From positions 440,501 to 504,500 of the forward strand of contig NZ_CP040517.1 in assembly GCF_005849285.1 (NCBI RefSeq): a stretch of 64,000 bases of DNA. Direction: 5' to 3'. This DNA is from Luteithermobacter gelatinilyticus (GTDB taxonomy: Bacteria; Pseudomonadota; Alphaproteobacteria; Sphingomonadales; Emcibacteraceae). A model generated the notes under the pieces. The model searched no databases. It saw only the letters and a program-made list of their open reading frames with translations, and was not told the origin of the DNA. Shown one piece after another: positions 53,510 through 63,175 of this stretch (the stretch's first letter is position 1; each line of letters starts with the position of its first letter). Position numbers and translations under genes: made by a program.

Positions 53510-54271
53510 ATGTGTGGCAGATATGCATTATCGAGCGAGAGTTACCGGAAGTTTCTTGAGTTTCTGAAACTGGGTCAGTCATTTCCGCTGCCGTCCCGGT
53601 TTAATATTGCGCCATTGCAGCCGGTAGCTGTGATCCGTTTGAAGGGCGCGGACAGGGATCAGCCGATTCTTCCCGACGCGCCTTTACCGGAAAAGGAGGC
53701 GGCCCTGATGCGTTGGGGGCTGGTGCCGGGCTGGGCAAAGGAACTGAAGCAGGGCCGTCTCCTGATCAATGCCCGCCGTGAGACCATCGCTGACAAGCCG
53801 TCTTTTCGCGGTCCCTTTCGCCGCCGCCGGTGTCTGGTACCGGCGGACGGTTATTATGAATGGCGTAATACGGGAGCAACGCGCACGCCTTATTTTATTC
53901 ACCTGCCGGATCGTGAGGTATTTGCCTTTGCCGGGATCTGGGACGTATGGATGGGGCCGCACGGGGAAGACTGGCTGGAAACGGTCAGTATCGTCACCCG
54001 ACCGTCACACGGGATTCTGAAACAACTGCATCCCAGAATGCCGGTGGTGCTCGCGCCCGAGGATTATGATCTGTGGCTTAGGCCCTCGGATCCGCCGGAC
54101 CGTGAAATTTTCGCGCGCCTGTCTCCCATAAGGGAGGAGCGACTGATGGCGTATGAGGTCAGCCGCTATGTGAATAATGTGCGTCATGAAGGGCCAGGAT
54201 GTATTGCCCCCGTAGGCACTGTGGAGCGTTCCGAAAGTCAGCTGGACCTGTTTTCGGGGGGAAGGCGATGA
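53510..54271 (+). CDS. SRAP family protein (SOS response-associated, YedK/HMCES type)
   Basis: A 253-residue protein that covalently protects abasic sites in single-stranded DNA. The catalytic C2 (MCGRYALS), N87 (INARRET), E117 (YYEWRN) and H174 (LHPRMP) match the YedK arrangement, so it is likely active. Cysteine exposure requires removal of the first methionine. It is divergent from the Nudix gene. No LexA-type site is obvious in the 88-base spacer. Confidence 0.93.
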   Translation: MCGRYALSSESYRKFLEFLKLGQSFPLPSRFNIAPLQPVAVIRLKGADRDQPILPDAPLPEKEAALMRWGLVPGWAKELKQGRLLINARRETIADKPSFRGPFRRRRCLVPADGYYEWRNTGATRTPYFIHLPDREVFAFAGIWDVWMGPHGEDWLETVSIVTRPSHGILKQLHPRMPVVLAPEDYDLWLRPSDPPDREIFARLSPIREERLMAYEVSRYVNNVRHEGPGCIAPVGTVERSESQLDLFSGGRR

Positions 54272-54325
54272 TGACGTTCCCCCCCGCTGCACCGTTACAG
54301 CGAGACGCGACAGCCGAAGCCATCC

Positions 54326-54364
54326 ATGACACACAGGTATGACACACAGGCATGACACACAGGG
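54326..54364. repeat. Three tandem 13-base repeats
   Basis: ATGACACACAGG plus one variable base occurs three times in a row (54326-54338, 54339-54351, 54352-54364), just downstream of the SRAP gene and next to the end of pheT. Confidence 0.85.
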
Positions 54365-54383
54365 ATTTGAAATGACGACAGGA

Positions 54384-56774
54384 TTAGCGCAACTGGCCGC
54401 CGGTGGCCTTTTCCACCGCGGCGATGACTTTTGCGGAAAGTTGCTCAATCTCCTCGTCTGTCAGGGTCCGGTCCCGGGGCTGCAGCCGCAGCGACAGGGC
54501 CACTGACTTTTTGCCGTCTGCCACACCAGGGCCTTCATAGACGTCAAAGACACTGATGTTTTCAATCAGTTTTTTGTCGGCGCTGGCCGCCGCGCGCATG
54601 AGCTGTGCTGCGGTCACGTCATGCCCTACGACAAAGGCAAAGTCCCGTTCCACGGCCTGGAAGTCAGACGCCTTGAGAGGACCGCGACTGGTGCCGGCTT
54701 TGGCTTTCGGCAGCGGAATGTTCTCCAGCAGTATTTCAAAACCTACCAGCGGTCCCTTGACATCCAGCTGTTTCAGGATTCTGGGATGCAGTTCCCCGAA
54801 ATAGGCCAAGGCGTTTTTCGGGCCAAGCCGGATCACGCCGCTGCGACCCGGATGGTACCAGGCCGGCGCTTCCGCAACCACTTGCGCATTGTCGATTTTG
54901 GCGCCAATGGCGCGCAGAATGGCTTCCGCATCCGCCTTGGCGTCAAACACGTCCACATTTTCCGGTTTAACCGCCCAGTGACGTTCACCGGTCTGACCGC
55001 GCCGTACCCCGGCGAGCACCAGGTGCTGGCCCTGTGATGTATCGTCAGCAAACTGATGGCCGGCTTCAAACAGGGCAACATTCTTGACCCCGCGGTCCAC
55101 ATTGCGCCCGGCGGCTGTGATCAGATTGGGCAGCAGATTGGGGCGCATGGCATCCAGATCGGCGCTGATTGGATTTTCCAGCACCAGCTCCGGCTTGAGA
55201 TCCGCAAACAGTTTTGCCTGAGAAGACGGCAGGAAAGACCAGGTCACGGCTTCCCGCAGGCCGCGGGCGGCGGCGGCGCGTTTGGCAATCCGCACACGTT
55301 TCTGTAACGGGCTTAACCCCGTAGAGATCACCCGGCCCGGTTTGGGCAGCGGAGTGGAGGGGATGTGCTCAAAACCATGAATACGCAGAACTTCCTCCAC
55401 CAGATCGGCTTCGCCGTCAATATCGGCACGCCAGGACGGGGTAACAACCTCCAGGGTCTGTCCTTTATCCGTCACCTGAAACCCGAGACGGGACAGAATG
55501 GCTTTTACCTCGTCAGGAGACACGTCCACACCGCCCAGATCCCGAACCCGTTCAGGACGCAAATTGACGGTTTTGGTGAGATCGGGGACATCCCCCGCCA
55601 GATAAACGTCGCTGGCTTCGCCACCGCAGAGCTCCAGAATCATGCGGGTGGCCTGCTCGATGCCGCTCAGCACGGTTTCGGGATCCACCCCCCGTTCGAA
55701 ACGGTAACGGGCGTCGCTTTCAATGCCCAGCCTGCGGCCGGTCATCGCCGTGATGACCGGATCAAACCAGGCGCATTCCAAAAATACATTGACTGTGTCG
55801 GTATCGCAGCCGGTGCTCATCCCACCGATAATGCCGCCAAGGCCGATGACGCCGTTGTCATCGGTAATCACACAGGCCCCTTCGTCCAGCGTATAACTGG
55901 CGTCGTCAAGGGCTTCCAGGGTTTCTCCAGCCTGTGACAGGCGCACCCGGATGTCCCCTTTGAGGCGGTCCGCGTCATAAACATGCAACGGCCGGGCCCT
56001 GTCATAGGTCAGGTAATTGGTAATATCCACCAGGGCGGAAATGGGCCTGAGGCCGATGGCTTTCAGGCGCTGCTGCAGCCAGTCGGGGCTGGGGCCATTT
56101 TTTACCCCCCGGATATAACGTCCGGCGAACACCGGGCAGGCTTCCGGCGCGCCCAGATGAACCTTGATCGGGCTTTCCCCGCTGGCAGGAACGGGCGCAG
56201 GCTGCGGTATTTTCAAGGTGCCAAGACCGGCCGCCGCCAGGTCCCGGGCAATGCCGTAAACCCCCAGCGCATCCTGACGGTTGGGGGTGATGGCGATTTC
56301 AATCACCGGATCGTCCAGACCGGCATAGGCTGCGAAACTTTGCCCCACGGGGGCATCGGCCGGCAGGTCAATAATGCCGTCATGGTCGTCACCCAGGCCC
56401 AGTTCCCGTTCTGAGCACATCATGCCATTGCTTTCCACACCGCGGATTTTGGTGGGACGCAGTTTCAAGCCGCTGGTGGGAATGGTGGCACCGGAAGGCG
56501 CAAAGGCGCCTTTGAGCCCTGTGCGGGCGTTGGGCGCGCCACAGACCACCTGCAGCACTTCGCGGCCCGTATTAACCTTACAGACCTGCAGTTTGTCCGC
56601 GTCCGGATGGGGCGCCGCCTCAACAATTTCAGCGATCACAAAAGGGGCCAGGGTTTCGGCGGGATTGGTGACTTCCTCGATTTCCAGGCCAATGGCGGTG
56701 AGTTTCCCGGTAATGGTTTCCAGGTCCGCATCGGTTTCGAGATAATCCTTAAGCCAGGAGAGTGTGAATTTCAT
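54384..56774 (-). CDS. pheT: Phenylalanine-tRNA ligase beta subunit
   Basis: The 796-residue beta subunit of the heterotetrameric enzyme charging tRNA-Phe. Its start MKFTLSWLKDYL and the N-terminal tRNA-binding domain (to about 150, with the VCGAPNARTG motif) are followed by the B3/B4 editing region, the B5 domain and a C-terminal ferredoxin-fold anticodon-binding domain. It is 17 bases downstream of pheS, same strand. Confidence 0.97.
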   Translation of the reverse strand: MKFTLSWLKDYLETDADLETITGKLTAIGLEIEEVTNPAETLAPFVIAEIVEAAPHPDADKLQVCKVNTGREVLQVVCGAPNARTGLKGAFAPSGATIPTSGLKLRPTKIRGVESNGMMCSERELGLGDDHDGIIDLPADAPVGQSFAAYAGLDDPVIEIAITPNRQDALGVYGIARDLAAAGLGTLKIPQPAPVPASGESPIKVHLGAPEACPVFAGRYIRGVKNGPSPDWLQQRLKAIGLRPISALVDITNYLTYDRARPLHVYDADRLKGDIRVRLSQAGETLEALDDASYTLDEGACVITDDNGVIGLGGIIGGMSTGCDTDTVNVFLECAWFDPVITAMTGRRLGIESDARYRFERGVDPETVLSGIEQATRMILELCGGEASDVYLAGDVPDLTKTVNLRPERVRDLGGVDVSPDEVKAILSRLGFQVTDKGQTLEVVTPSWRADIDGEADLVEEVLRIHGFEHIPSTPLPKPGRVISTGLSPLQKRVRIAKRAAAARGLREAVTWSFLPSSQAKLFADLKPELVLENPISADLDAMRPNLLPNLITAAGRNVDRGVKNVALFEAGHQFADDTSQGQHLVLAGVRRGQTGERHWAVKPENVDVFDAKADAEAILRAIGAKIDNAQVVAEAPAWYHPGRSGVIRLGPKNALAYFGELHPRILKQLDVKGPLVGFEILLENIPLPKAKAGTSRGPLKASDFQAVERDFAFVVGHDVTAAQLMRAAASADKKLIENISVFDVYEGPGVADGKKSVALSLRLQPRDRTLTDEEIEQLSAKVIAAVEKATGGQLR

Positions 56775-56791
56775 CGGTCTTATCCTTCCCC

Positions 56792-57868
56792 TTATTTGAC
56801 ACCCTGGGTGCTGAGAGATGGCAGGTCCAGCGCCGTAAACCCGTAATGTTTCAGCCAGCGCAGGTCGGCGGCAAAGAAGTCACGCAGATCCGGAATACCC
56901 CATTTCAGCATGGCAATCCGGTCCAGCCCCATCCCGAAGGCAAAACCCTGATAATCATTCGGGTCGAGGCCGACATTTTCCATAACCCGCGGATGAACCA
57001 TGCCGCAGCCCATGATTTCGAGCCAATCGTTGCCTTCACCAATGGCAATTTCATCGCCTTTGAATGCGCAGCCGATATCCACTTCGGCACTAGGTTCCGT
57101 GAAGGGAAAATAACTGGGCCGGAAACGGATCTTGATGTCGCCCACCTCAAAAAAACGGCGGGCGAATTCCTCGATACACCATTTCAGGTGCCCCATGTGA
57201 ATGTTCCGGTCAATCAGCAGGGCTTCGACCTGGTGAAACATGGGGGTGTGGGTGGCGTCCGAGTCACAACGATAGGTCCGCCCAGGCGCGATGATGCGAA
57301 ACGGTGGTTCCCCCGCCATCATGGTGCGGATTTGCACCGGCGAGGTATGGGTGCGCAACACCTTGCGTTTGCCATTGGCATCTTCGGGCAGGTAAAATGT
57401 ATCGTGCATCTGCCGGGCAGGGTGTTCTTCGGGAATGTTCAGTGCCGTGAAGTTATAGAAATCTTCCTCAATGTCCGGCCCTTCGGCTACGCTGAACCCC
57501 ATCTCGGTGAAAATTTCCGTAACTTCGTCAATCACTTGGGTAATCGGGTGAATGCCGCCTTCGGGTTGGGGGGCGGTGGGCAGGGTAATGTCCACTTTTT
57601 CGGACTGAAGCCTTTCGTTCAGCAGGGCGTTTTCAAGCGCTTCGCGACGGGCGGCGATGGCTGCATTGAGGGTGGTTTTAAGGGTGTTGAGACGGGGGCC
57701 GAGTTCTTTTTTTTCCTCCGGCGTCATTTGTCCCAGTTCCCGCATCATCAGGCTGACGCGGCCTTTTTTGCCCAATGTGGCGACCCGGATTTCTTCCAGC
57801 GCCGCCAGGTCGCCGGCCCCTTGGATCCGATCAAGAAGTTCCGTTTGCAGTGTCTGGAGGTCTTCCAT
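56792..57868 (-). CDS. pheS: Phenylalanine-tRNA ligase alpha subunit
   Basis: The 358-residue catalytic alpha subunit. Class II motifs are intact, including [12 protein letters not shown] (motif 2) and [14 protein letters not shown] (motif 3). ATG 57868 is used; a longer frame (to 57961) covers the rplT-pheS spacer and its terminator. It is separated from rplT by a transcription-terminator-like hairpin, suggesting attenuation control of pheST. Confidence 0.96.
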   Translation of the reverse strand: MEDLQTLQTELLDRIQGAGDLAALEEIRVATLGKKGRVSLMMRELGQMTPEEKKELGPRLNTLKTTLNAAIAARREALENALLNERLQSEKVDITLPTAPQPEGGIHPITQVIDEVTEIFTEMGFSVAEGPDIEEDFYNFTALNIPEEHPARQMHDTFYLPEDANGKRKVLRTHTSPVQIRTMMAGEPPFRIIAPGRTYRCDSDATHTPMFHQVEALLIDRNIHMGHLKWCIEEFARRFFEVGDIKIRFRPSYFPFTEPSAEVDIGCAFKGDEIAIGEGNDWLEIMGCGMVHPRVMENVGLDPNDYQGFAFGMGLDRIAMLKWGIPDLRDFFAADLRWLKHYGFTALDLPSLSTQGVK

Positions 57869-57908
57869 TATTACACCCGTTTTGTTTCTGTTATCCCTGC
57901 GTCTATAT

Positions 57909-57945
57909 AAAAAGGGACCTGCCGCCAGCAATGGCACAGGCCCCT
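57909..57945 (-). terminator. Terminator/attenuator between rplT and pheS
   Basis: On the minus strand, GGGGCCTGTGCC (57944-57933) can pair with GGCGGCAGGTCCC (57926-57914), a GC-rich stem with some mismatches, followed by TTTTTATATA. It either ends the rpmI-rplT transcript or acts as an attenuator in front of pheS, as known for pheST of enterobacteria; no leader peptide with phenylalanine codons was found. Confidence 0.72.
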
Positions 57946-57969
57946 TCAAACTTGAAAGCAACCGGTAGG

Positions 57970-58332
57970 TTAAGCCGCAGCCAAAGCAGATTGCGCTTGC
58001 TCAGCCAGGGCTTTGAAGGCTTCCGGTTCACGAACGGCCAGATCGGCCAGAACTTTGCGATCAAGTTCGATGCCTGCTTTTTTCAGGCCGTTCATAAATC
58101 GAGAATAAGTCATGTCGTGCAGACGGGCGGCCGCGTTGATGCGTTGAATCCACAGTGCGCGGAACTGCCGTTTACGCACGCGCCGGTCACGGTAGGCGTA
58201 CTGACCTGCTTTTTCCACGGCCTGTCTGGCGACGCGGATCGTATTTTTGCGGCGGCCAGAATATCCTTTGGCGGCCTTGATGACTTTTTTGTGCCGGGCG
58301 CGAGATGTGACGCCTCTTTTTACATGTGCCAT
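57970..58332 (-). CDS. rplT: 50S ribosomal protein L20
   Basis: A 120-residue protein starting [24 protein letters not shown], then [43 protein letters not shown], all typical of L20, which helps start 50S assembly by binding 23S rRNA. It lies 11 bases downstream of rpmI. Confidence 0.98.
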   Translation of the reverse strand: MAHVKRGVTSRARHKKVIKAAKGYSGRRKNTIRVARQAVEKAGQYAYRDRRVRKRQFRALWIQRINAAARLHDMTYSRFMNGLKKAGIELDRKVLADLAVREPEAFKALAEQAQSALAAA

Positions 58333-58343
58333 GATGCGTCTCC

Positions 58344-58541
58344 TTAACCGTAGGGCAGGAATTTCTTAACGATCCGGGCGTCCTGGTCACTGAGCAGGGT
58401 AGTGCCCCGATTGTTGCGGATCTGTTTGTTGGTACGTTTGATCATGCCGTGGCGTTTGCCGGCCTGACCTGCGCGTACCTTACCCTTGGCGGTAAGGCTG
58501 AAGCGCTTTTTTGCGCCACTTTTTGTTTTCAGTTTGGGCAT
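58344..58541 (-). CDS. rpmI: 50S ribosomal protein L35
   Basis: A 65-residue, very basic ribosomal protein starting [21 protein letters not shown], with the family ending VKKFLPYG. It pairs with rplT. infC, often upstream of rpmI in other bacteria, is absent here; a plausible promoter lies 107 bases upstream. The ATG is preceded by AAAGGAAGC. Confidence 0.97.
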   Translation of the reverse strand: MPKLKTKSGAKKRFSLTAKGKVRAGQAGKRHGMIKRTNKQIRNNRGTTLLSDQDARIVKKFLPYG

Positions 58542-58647
58542 TTCAGCTTCCTTTAAAATTAAACGGTAATCTCGCATTGATGTGCGAAAGCTTTCCGGAT
58601 GGCGAGGCATGCCCTTGTGAGAGCCAGACCATCCTCTGGAAGCAAGG

Positions 58648-58676
58648 CTTATAGCCTCCTTTGTCGGCAAATGCAA
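58648..58676 (-). promoter_or_regulatory. rpmI-rplT promoter
   Basis: On the minus strand TTGCAT (58676-58671), exactly 17 bases, then TATAAG (58653-58648). It leaves a leader of about 100 bases before rpmI, which could carry L20 feedback control, although no L20-binding pseudoknot was worked out. Confidence 0.6.
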
Positions 58677-58710
58677 GAGGATTTCCGGCCTGTAGAACCA
58701 GCCTGTCGAA

Positions 58711-58742
58711 CCGGGGTATGGAGGGGCCGGGGTATGGAGGGG
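58711..58742. repeat. Tandem 16-base repeat
   Basis: CCGGGGTATGGAGGGG occurs twice in a row (58711-58726 and 58727-58742), in the divergent region between rpmI and the TraB/GumN gene. The rest of this 415-base gap holds no gene. Confidence 0.8.
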
Positions 58743-58956
58743 CTGGGAAGCTTCGGAACGGAAAACATATTCCTATCATATTCTCTGGTATAGATTGTTT
58801 CAGACTAAAAACATGGGTGGCATAAAAATGCCGACCGCCTTATGCTGACCCCCACAGGTGGTCCCGGGGGCCGGAGGAAAACCTAAAAAAATGAGGAAAA
58901 CCTGAAAGAAATAAGGTTCTGAAAAGGCAGACAAAAACAACAAGAAGAAGGATGAC

Positions 58957-59889
58957 ATGACGATTTTTTTACACTTCTATCCGCGACGTGTTGCGCAGGC
59001 CGTGCCGCAGATTTTCCTGCTTTTGTTCCTGATCTTTACGACAGCCGCCACGGCGGAACAAGCGGTGCCACAGCAGGCAAGCCCGGCCCTGTGGAAGCTG
59101 GCACGGGAAAACGGGAACGGGCATGTTTATCTGTTCGGATCTTTTCATGTGCTGCCGCGGGAACTGCGCTGGTTCACCGGGGAGGTGCGCAAGGCATTTG
59201 AAGAGGTGGACGAACTGGTGTTTGAAACCAGTATGACAACCGAGGCGCAATCGGAAACGGCGCTGCTGGTTATGTCGCGCTCAATGTTGCCGGCGGGATA
59301 CAGTCTGAAGGGGCTTTTGGAGGAAGAAGATTATGCCAGAGCGGTCCAGCATGCAGCAGCCCTGGGGCTTGAAGAACGACAGGTGTCCCGGCTGCAGCCC
59401 TGGTATCTGGCGCTGACCCTGTCGGTACAGTCAATCATGTCCTATGGCCTGGACCCCAACAGTGGTGTGGAAAAAATCATGCAGGCCTTGGCGGAGGCGC
59501 GGGGGCTGACCATCTCCGGTCTGGAAACCCCTCAAGAGCAGATTATGGCGTTGTCCGATCATCCGCTGGAGGTGCAGACGGCCATGCTGGTTGACACGCT
59601 GGACAAACTGTCCGACTTCGAAACTTATATTTCTGCCTATATTGAGGCTTGGGCCTCGGGTAAGGACGAAGTGATTGCGGCCAGAATGATTGAGGATATG
59701 AAAAAATATCCCCAGATGTATCAGGCGGTTCTGGTGCAGCGTAATAAGAATTGGATCCCGAAGCTAACCTATCTCATCAATTCCGGGAAATCGGTAATGG
59801 TGGTGGTGGGGGCTGCTCATCTGGTGGGGCAGGACGGACTGATCCGTATGCTTGAGGAAAAAGGGTATCATTTCGAGAAAGTGCAATAG
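58957..59889 (+). CDS. TraB/GumN family protein
   Basis: A 310-residue exported protein with a signal peptide (about 14-33, ending ATAEQA). The family motifs are a glycine-serine-phenylalanine-histidine patch LFGSFHVLP near the N-terminus, VDELVFETSM, and the ending MVVVGAAHLVGQDGLIRMLEEKGY. TraB/GumN proteins have a fold that suggests metal-dependent proteolysis, with no fixed activity. It is convergent with the RND pump genes across a 172-base gap. Confidence 0.87.
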   Translation: MTIFLHFYPRRVAQAVPQIFLLLFLIFTTAATAEQAVPQQASPALWKLARENGNGHVYLFGSFHVLPRELRWFTGEVRKAFEEVDELVFETSMTTEAQSETALLVMSRSMLPAGYSLKGLLEEEDYARAVQHAAALGLEERQVSRLQPWYLALTLSVQSIMSYGLDPNSGVEKIMQALAEARGLTISGLETPQEQIMALSDHPLEVQTAMLVDTLDKLSDFETYISAYIEAWASGKDEVIAARMIEDMKKYPQMYQAVLVQRNKNWIPKLTYLINSGKSVMVVVGAAHLVGQDGLIRMLEEKGYHFEKVQ

Positions 59890-59969
59890 GAAACCGTTCT
59901 CTCCCGTGGGGTGTTACCTCATAAATGATAGATGGTGGTGCTTTCACACTCTCTTTAAGTTACTTAAGT

Positions 59970-60045
59970 TACGTTGCGCAATGGCGAAGAAGAAAGAGGC
60001 GTCATTGCGCCCCCGTAGGAGGCGGCGATCCACGGGAGCATGGAT
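59970..60045. repeat. REP-like intergenic repeat
   Basis: GCGCAATGGCG (59976-59986) is matched, with one mismatch, by the reverse complement CGTCATTGCGC (59999-60009). The right part, CGTCATTGCG...GGCGGCGATCCA, resembles the CATTGCGAG...GATCCA repetitive extragenic palindromes common in many bacteria. It lies between convergent genes. Confidence 0.45.
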
Positions 60046-60061
60046 GGCTGCCCCATCCACT

Positions 60062-63000
60062 CTATTCCCCCATTTTCTGCGTTCTCAGATTTTTTTCGAT
60101 TTTCTGCCGCAGCCGCCGCACCGCATTGGGAGAGGCGGTATTGCGGGCGAAAATCATATAGGCCACCGGTACGATAAACAGGGTAAAGAAGGTGGCGAGC
60201 AAGACGCCGCTGATTACCACCACCCCGATGACAAATCGGGTTTCCGCGCCCGCGCCACTGCCCAGCACCAGGGCCACAGACCCCATTATGGTGGTGATGG
60301 AGGTCATGATGATCGGACGGAGGCGCTTGCGGGAGGCTTCCAGCAGCGCTTCCATGAACTCGACGCCGCGGTCACGCAACTGGTTGGCAAATTCCACGAT
60401 CAGAATGCCGTTCTTGGCCGCAAGTCCCACCAGCATGATGATGCCGATCTGGCTGTAGATGTTCAAAGACTGGCCTGTGAGATACAGTCCGATAAAGGCG
60501 CCGGTCATGGCAAACGGTACGGTGAGCAGGATGATGAACGGATGGCGGAAGCTTTCAAACTGGGCCGCCAGCACCAGGAACACCACAATGATCGCCATGC
60601 CGAAGACAACATAGATGGAGCGGCCGGCTTCCATGAAGTCCCGGCTTTCTCCCTTATAGTCAATCCGGGCCGTGGCGGGCAGATGGGTGCGGGCGGTTTC
60701 TTCCAGATGCTCAAGAACCTCCCCCAGTGTATAACCGGGCGCCAGGCTCGCGGAAAGAGTGATGGAGCGCAGCCGGTTAAAACGTTTGAGGTCCGAGGCA
60801 CTGCCCACTTCATGCAGGCTCACCAGGTTGGAAATGGGAATCAGTTCCCCGGTGCGGTCCGAGCGCACATAGATGTTGGACATGTCGTTGGGGGTTTGGG
60901 TGTCGCCTTTGCGGCCTTCGAGGATGACGGGGTATTCCTCGCCGCTGGAGACAAAGGTGGTGACCTCGCGTGACCCCATCATGGTTTCCAACGCCCGTCC
61001 GATGGTCACCACGGAAACGCCCAGATCGGCAGCCCGGTCGCGGTTGATGTCCACCATGATCTGGGGTTTGGTTTCCTTATAATCACTGTCGAGACCCACG
61101 AGGCCCGGGTAACCGGCCAGTTCGTTCAGCATAATGTCCCGCCAATGGGCCAGTTCCTTATAGTCGGTGCCCTGAAGCACAAACTGTACCGGCTGTCCGG
61201 ATCCCCCGCGCAGGCCGGTGGGCATGCTGGGGAAAATCCTGAGATCCACATGTTTGGCCAATTTGCGGCGCAATTCGTCGCGAATTTCCTGAGCCGAACG
61301 GTCCCGTTGGTCCCATTCCACAAGGCGGAAAATGCTGATGCCTGAATTCATGCCCCGGCTGCCCCAGCCGGGCACCCGCACAATGACGTTGAAGGCTTCG
61401 CCAGTTTTCAAATATTCCAGCAGGTCTTTTTCCACGGCGAACATCTTTTTGTGCATGGTTTCATAACTGCTGCCTTCCGGACCTTTGGCAATAATATAGA
61501 TCACGCCCTGGTCCTCCAGCGGCATGAATTCTGCGGGCAATTCCCGGTAAATGCTCACCGCCAATACGATCACCCCGGCCATGGTTACCAAGACAATCCA
61601 GTAATGTTTCAGAAGCCAGTGGAGAGTGCGTTTATAGCCCTGTTCCAGCTTCTTGAAGCCGGCATTGACCCCGGCATGGAAGGCATTGTCTCGTTCTTTT
61701 TTGCGCAGGATCTTGGAACACAGCATGGGAGAAAGGGAGAGAGCGACAAGAGAGGAAAACGCCACCGCAGCCGCCATGGCCAGGGCGAATTCCGTGAACA
61801 TGCGCCCGGTTTCTCCCTCGATAAAAACGATCGGGACAAAGACCGAGATCAGAACCAGGGTCGTGGCAATCACGGCGAATCCCACTTCCCGCGCCCCATG
61901 ATAGGCGGCAACCAGGGGTGGTTCGCCATTTTCCACCCGCCGATAGATGTTTTCCAGGACAAGAATCGCGTCATCCACCACCAACCCGATGGACAGCACC
62001 AGTGCTAGTAGGGTCAGAAGATTGACGGAAAAGCCGGCAATATTCAGAAAGATAAATGAAGCAATAATGGACACCGGCACCGTGACGGCAGGAATCAGCA
62101 TGGCCCGCACGCTGCCCAGAAACAGATAAATCACCAACACCACCAACACCATGGCAATGGCAAAGGTTTTATAAACTTCGTTGATCGCCTCCTCAATAAA
62201 GCGGGAGCCATCAAAGCTCAGTCCGATTTCGGTTCCCGCCGGCAGGGTCTGATTGATTTTCAGACGTTCGGCCTTGACCGCACGGGCGACGTCAAGAGTG
62301 TTGCCCTTGGATTGCTTGATGATGCCAAGCCCGATCATATAGTCGCCGTTGCTGTGCATCTCAGCCCGGTATTCCTCGGCCCCTAGCTCCACACGCGCCA
62401 CATCGCCGATCCGGGTGAGATGACCGTCAGCGTCTTGTTTGATCACCAGCCGGGCGAAGTCTTCGGGAGTTGTGTATTCGCGGCTCATACGCACGGAAAA
62501 TTCCCGTTCCAGGGATTCCAGCCGACCGGCCGGCAGTTCCACATTTTCGGTGCGCAGGGCGTTTTCAATATCGCCGGCGGTGATATTCCGGGCGGCCATT
62601 TTTTCCCGGTCCAGCCAGATGCGCATGGCATAGGTGGAAGACGAGGTGCGCACCCGCGCCACGCCGTCAATGCTGGACAGGCGATCGACGATATATCTTT
62701 GGGCATAATCGGCCAGTTTGAGGTTGTCCATGGTGGTGCTGCGCAGATTAAGCCACAGGATCGGATCGTCATTTTCATCGTCCTTGGACACTTCCGGCGG
62801 ATCGGCTTCTTCCGGCAGGTTGTTCAGCACCGTTGAGACCCGCTGACGAATATCATTGGCGGCGTCGTCCAGATCGCGGTTGATGGAAAATTCGATGGTA
62901 ATAGAAGACCGACCATCGGTGCTGTTGGAGGAAATGGTTTTGATGCCCTCTATGCCGCTGACGCGGTCTTCGATCAATTGCGTTACCTTGGTTTCTACGA

Positions 63001-63172
63001 CCTCGGCTGACGCACCGGGATAATTGGTGCGGATGGAAATCACCGGCGGATTCACATCCGGATATTGTCTGAGCGGCAGGTCGATGAAGCTCATTACGCC
63101 AAAAGTGATCAGCAGAAGGCTGATGACAGTGGCAAAGACCGGACGATCAACGGAAATGTCGGAAAGGATCAT
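60062..63172 (-). CDS. Efflux RND transporter permease subunit (HAE1-type)
   Basis: A 1036-residue inner-membrane pump of the AcrB/MexB kind, 12 helices and two large periplasmic loops. The N-terminal MILSDISVDRPVFATVISLLL and the proton-relay pair D400-D401 in TM4 (GLVVDDAILVLENIYRR) are present, as is the repeat-half signature LAAKNGILIVEFANQLRDRG. With the adjacent adaptor protein it makes a tripartite efflux system; an outer-membrane channel gene is not in view. It starts three bases after the adaptor stop. Confidence 0.96.
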   Translation of the reverse strand: MILSDISVDRPVFATVISLLLITFGVMSFIDLPLRQYPDVNPPVISIRTNYPGASAEVVETKVTQLIEDRVSGIEGIKTISSNSTDGRSSITIEFSINRDLDDAANDIRQRVSTVLNNLPEEADPPEVSKDDENDDPILWLNLRSTTMDNLKLADYAQRYIVDRLSSIDGVARVRTSSSTYAMRIWLDREKMAARNITAGDIENALRTENVELPAGRLESLEREFSVRMSREYTTPEDFARLVIKQDADGHLTRIGDVARVELGAEEYRAEMHSNGDYMIGLGIIKQSKGNTLDVARAVKAERLKINQTLPAGTEIGLSFDGSRFIEEAINEVYKTFAIAMVLVVLVIYLFLGSVRAMLIPAVTVPVSIIASFIFLNIAGFSVNLLTLLALVLSIGLVVDDAILVLENIYRRVENGEPPLVAAYHGAREVGFAVIATTLVLISVFVPIVFIEGETGRMFTEFALAMAAAVAFSSLVALSLSPMLCSKILRKKERDNAFHAGVNAGFKKLEQGYKRTLHWLLKHYWIVLVTMAGVIVLAVSIYRELPAEFMPLEDQGVIYIIAKGPEGSSYETMHKKMFAVEKDLLEYLKTGEAFNVIVRVPGWGSRGMNSGISIFRLVEWDQRDRSAQEIRDELRRKLAKHVDLRIFPSMPTGLRGGSGQPVQFVLQGTDYKELAHWRDIMLNELAGYPGLVGLDSDYKETKPQIMVDINRDRAADLGVSVVTIGRALETMMGSREVTTFVSSGEEYPVILEGRKGDTQTPNDMSNIYVRSDRTGELIPISNLVSLHEVGSASDLKRFNRLRSITLSASLAPGYTLGEVLEHLEETARTHLPATARIDYKGESRDFMEAGRSIYVVFGMAIIVVFLVLAAQFESFRHPFIILLTVPFAMTGAFIGLYLTGQSLNIYSQIGIIMLVGLAAKNGILIVEFANQLRDRGVEFMEALLEASRKRLRPIIMTSITTIMGSVALVLGSGAGAETRFVIGVVVISGVLLATFFTLFIVPVAYMIFARNTASPNAVRRLRQKIEKNLRTQKMGE

Positions 63173-63175
63173 GGA

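Noticed and set aside
60062-63172. RND pump and MATE gene as acquired antibiotic-resistance genes
   Set aside because: No mobile element, integron or atypical composition surrounds them; they look like ordinary chromosomal efflux systems.
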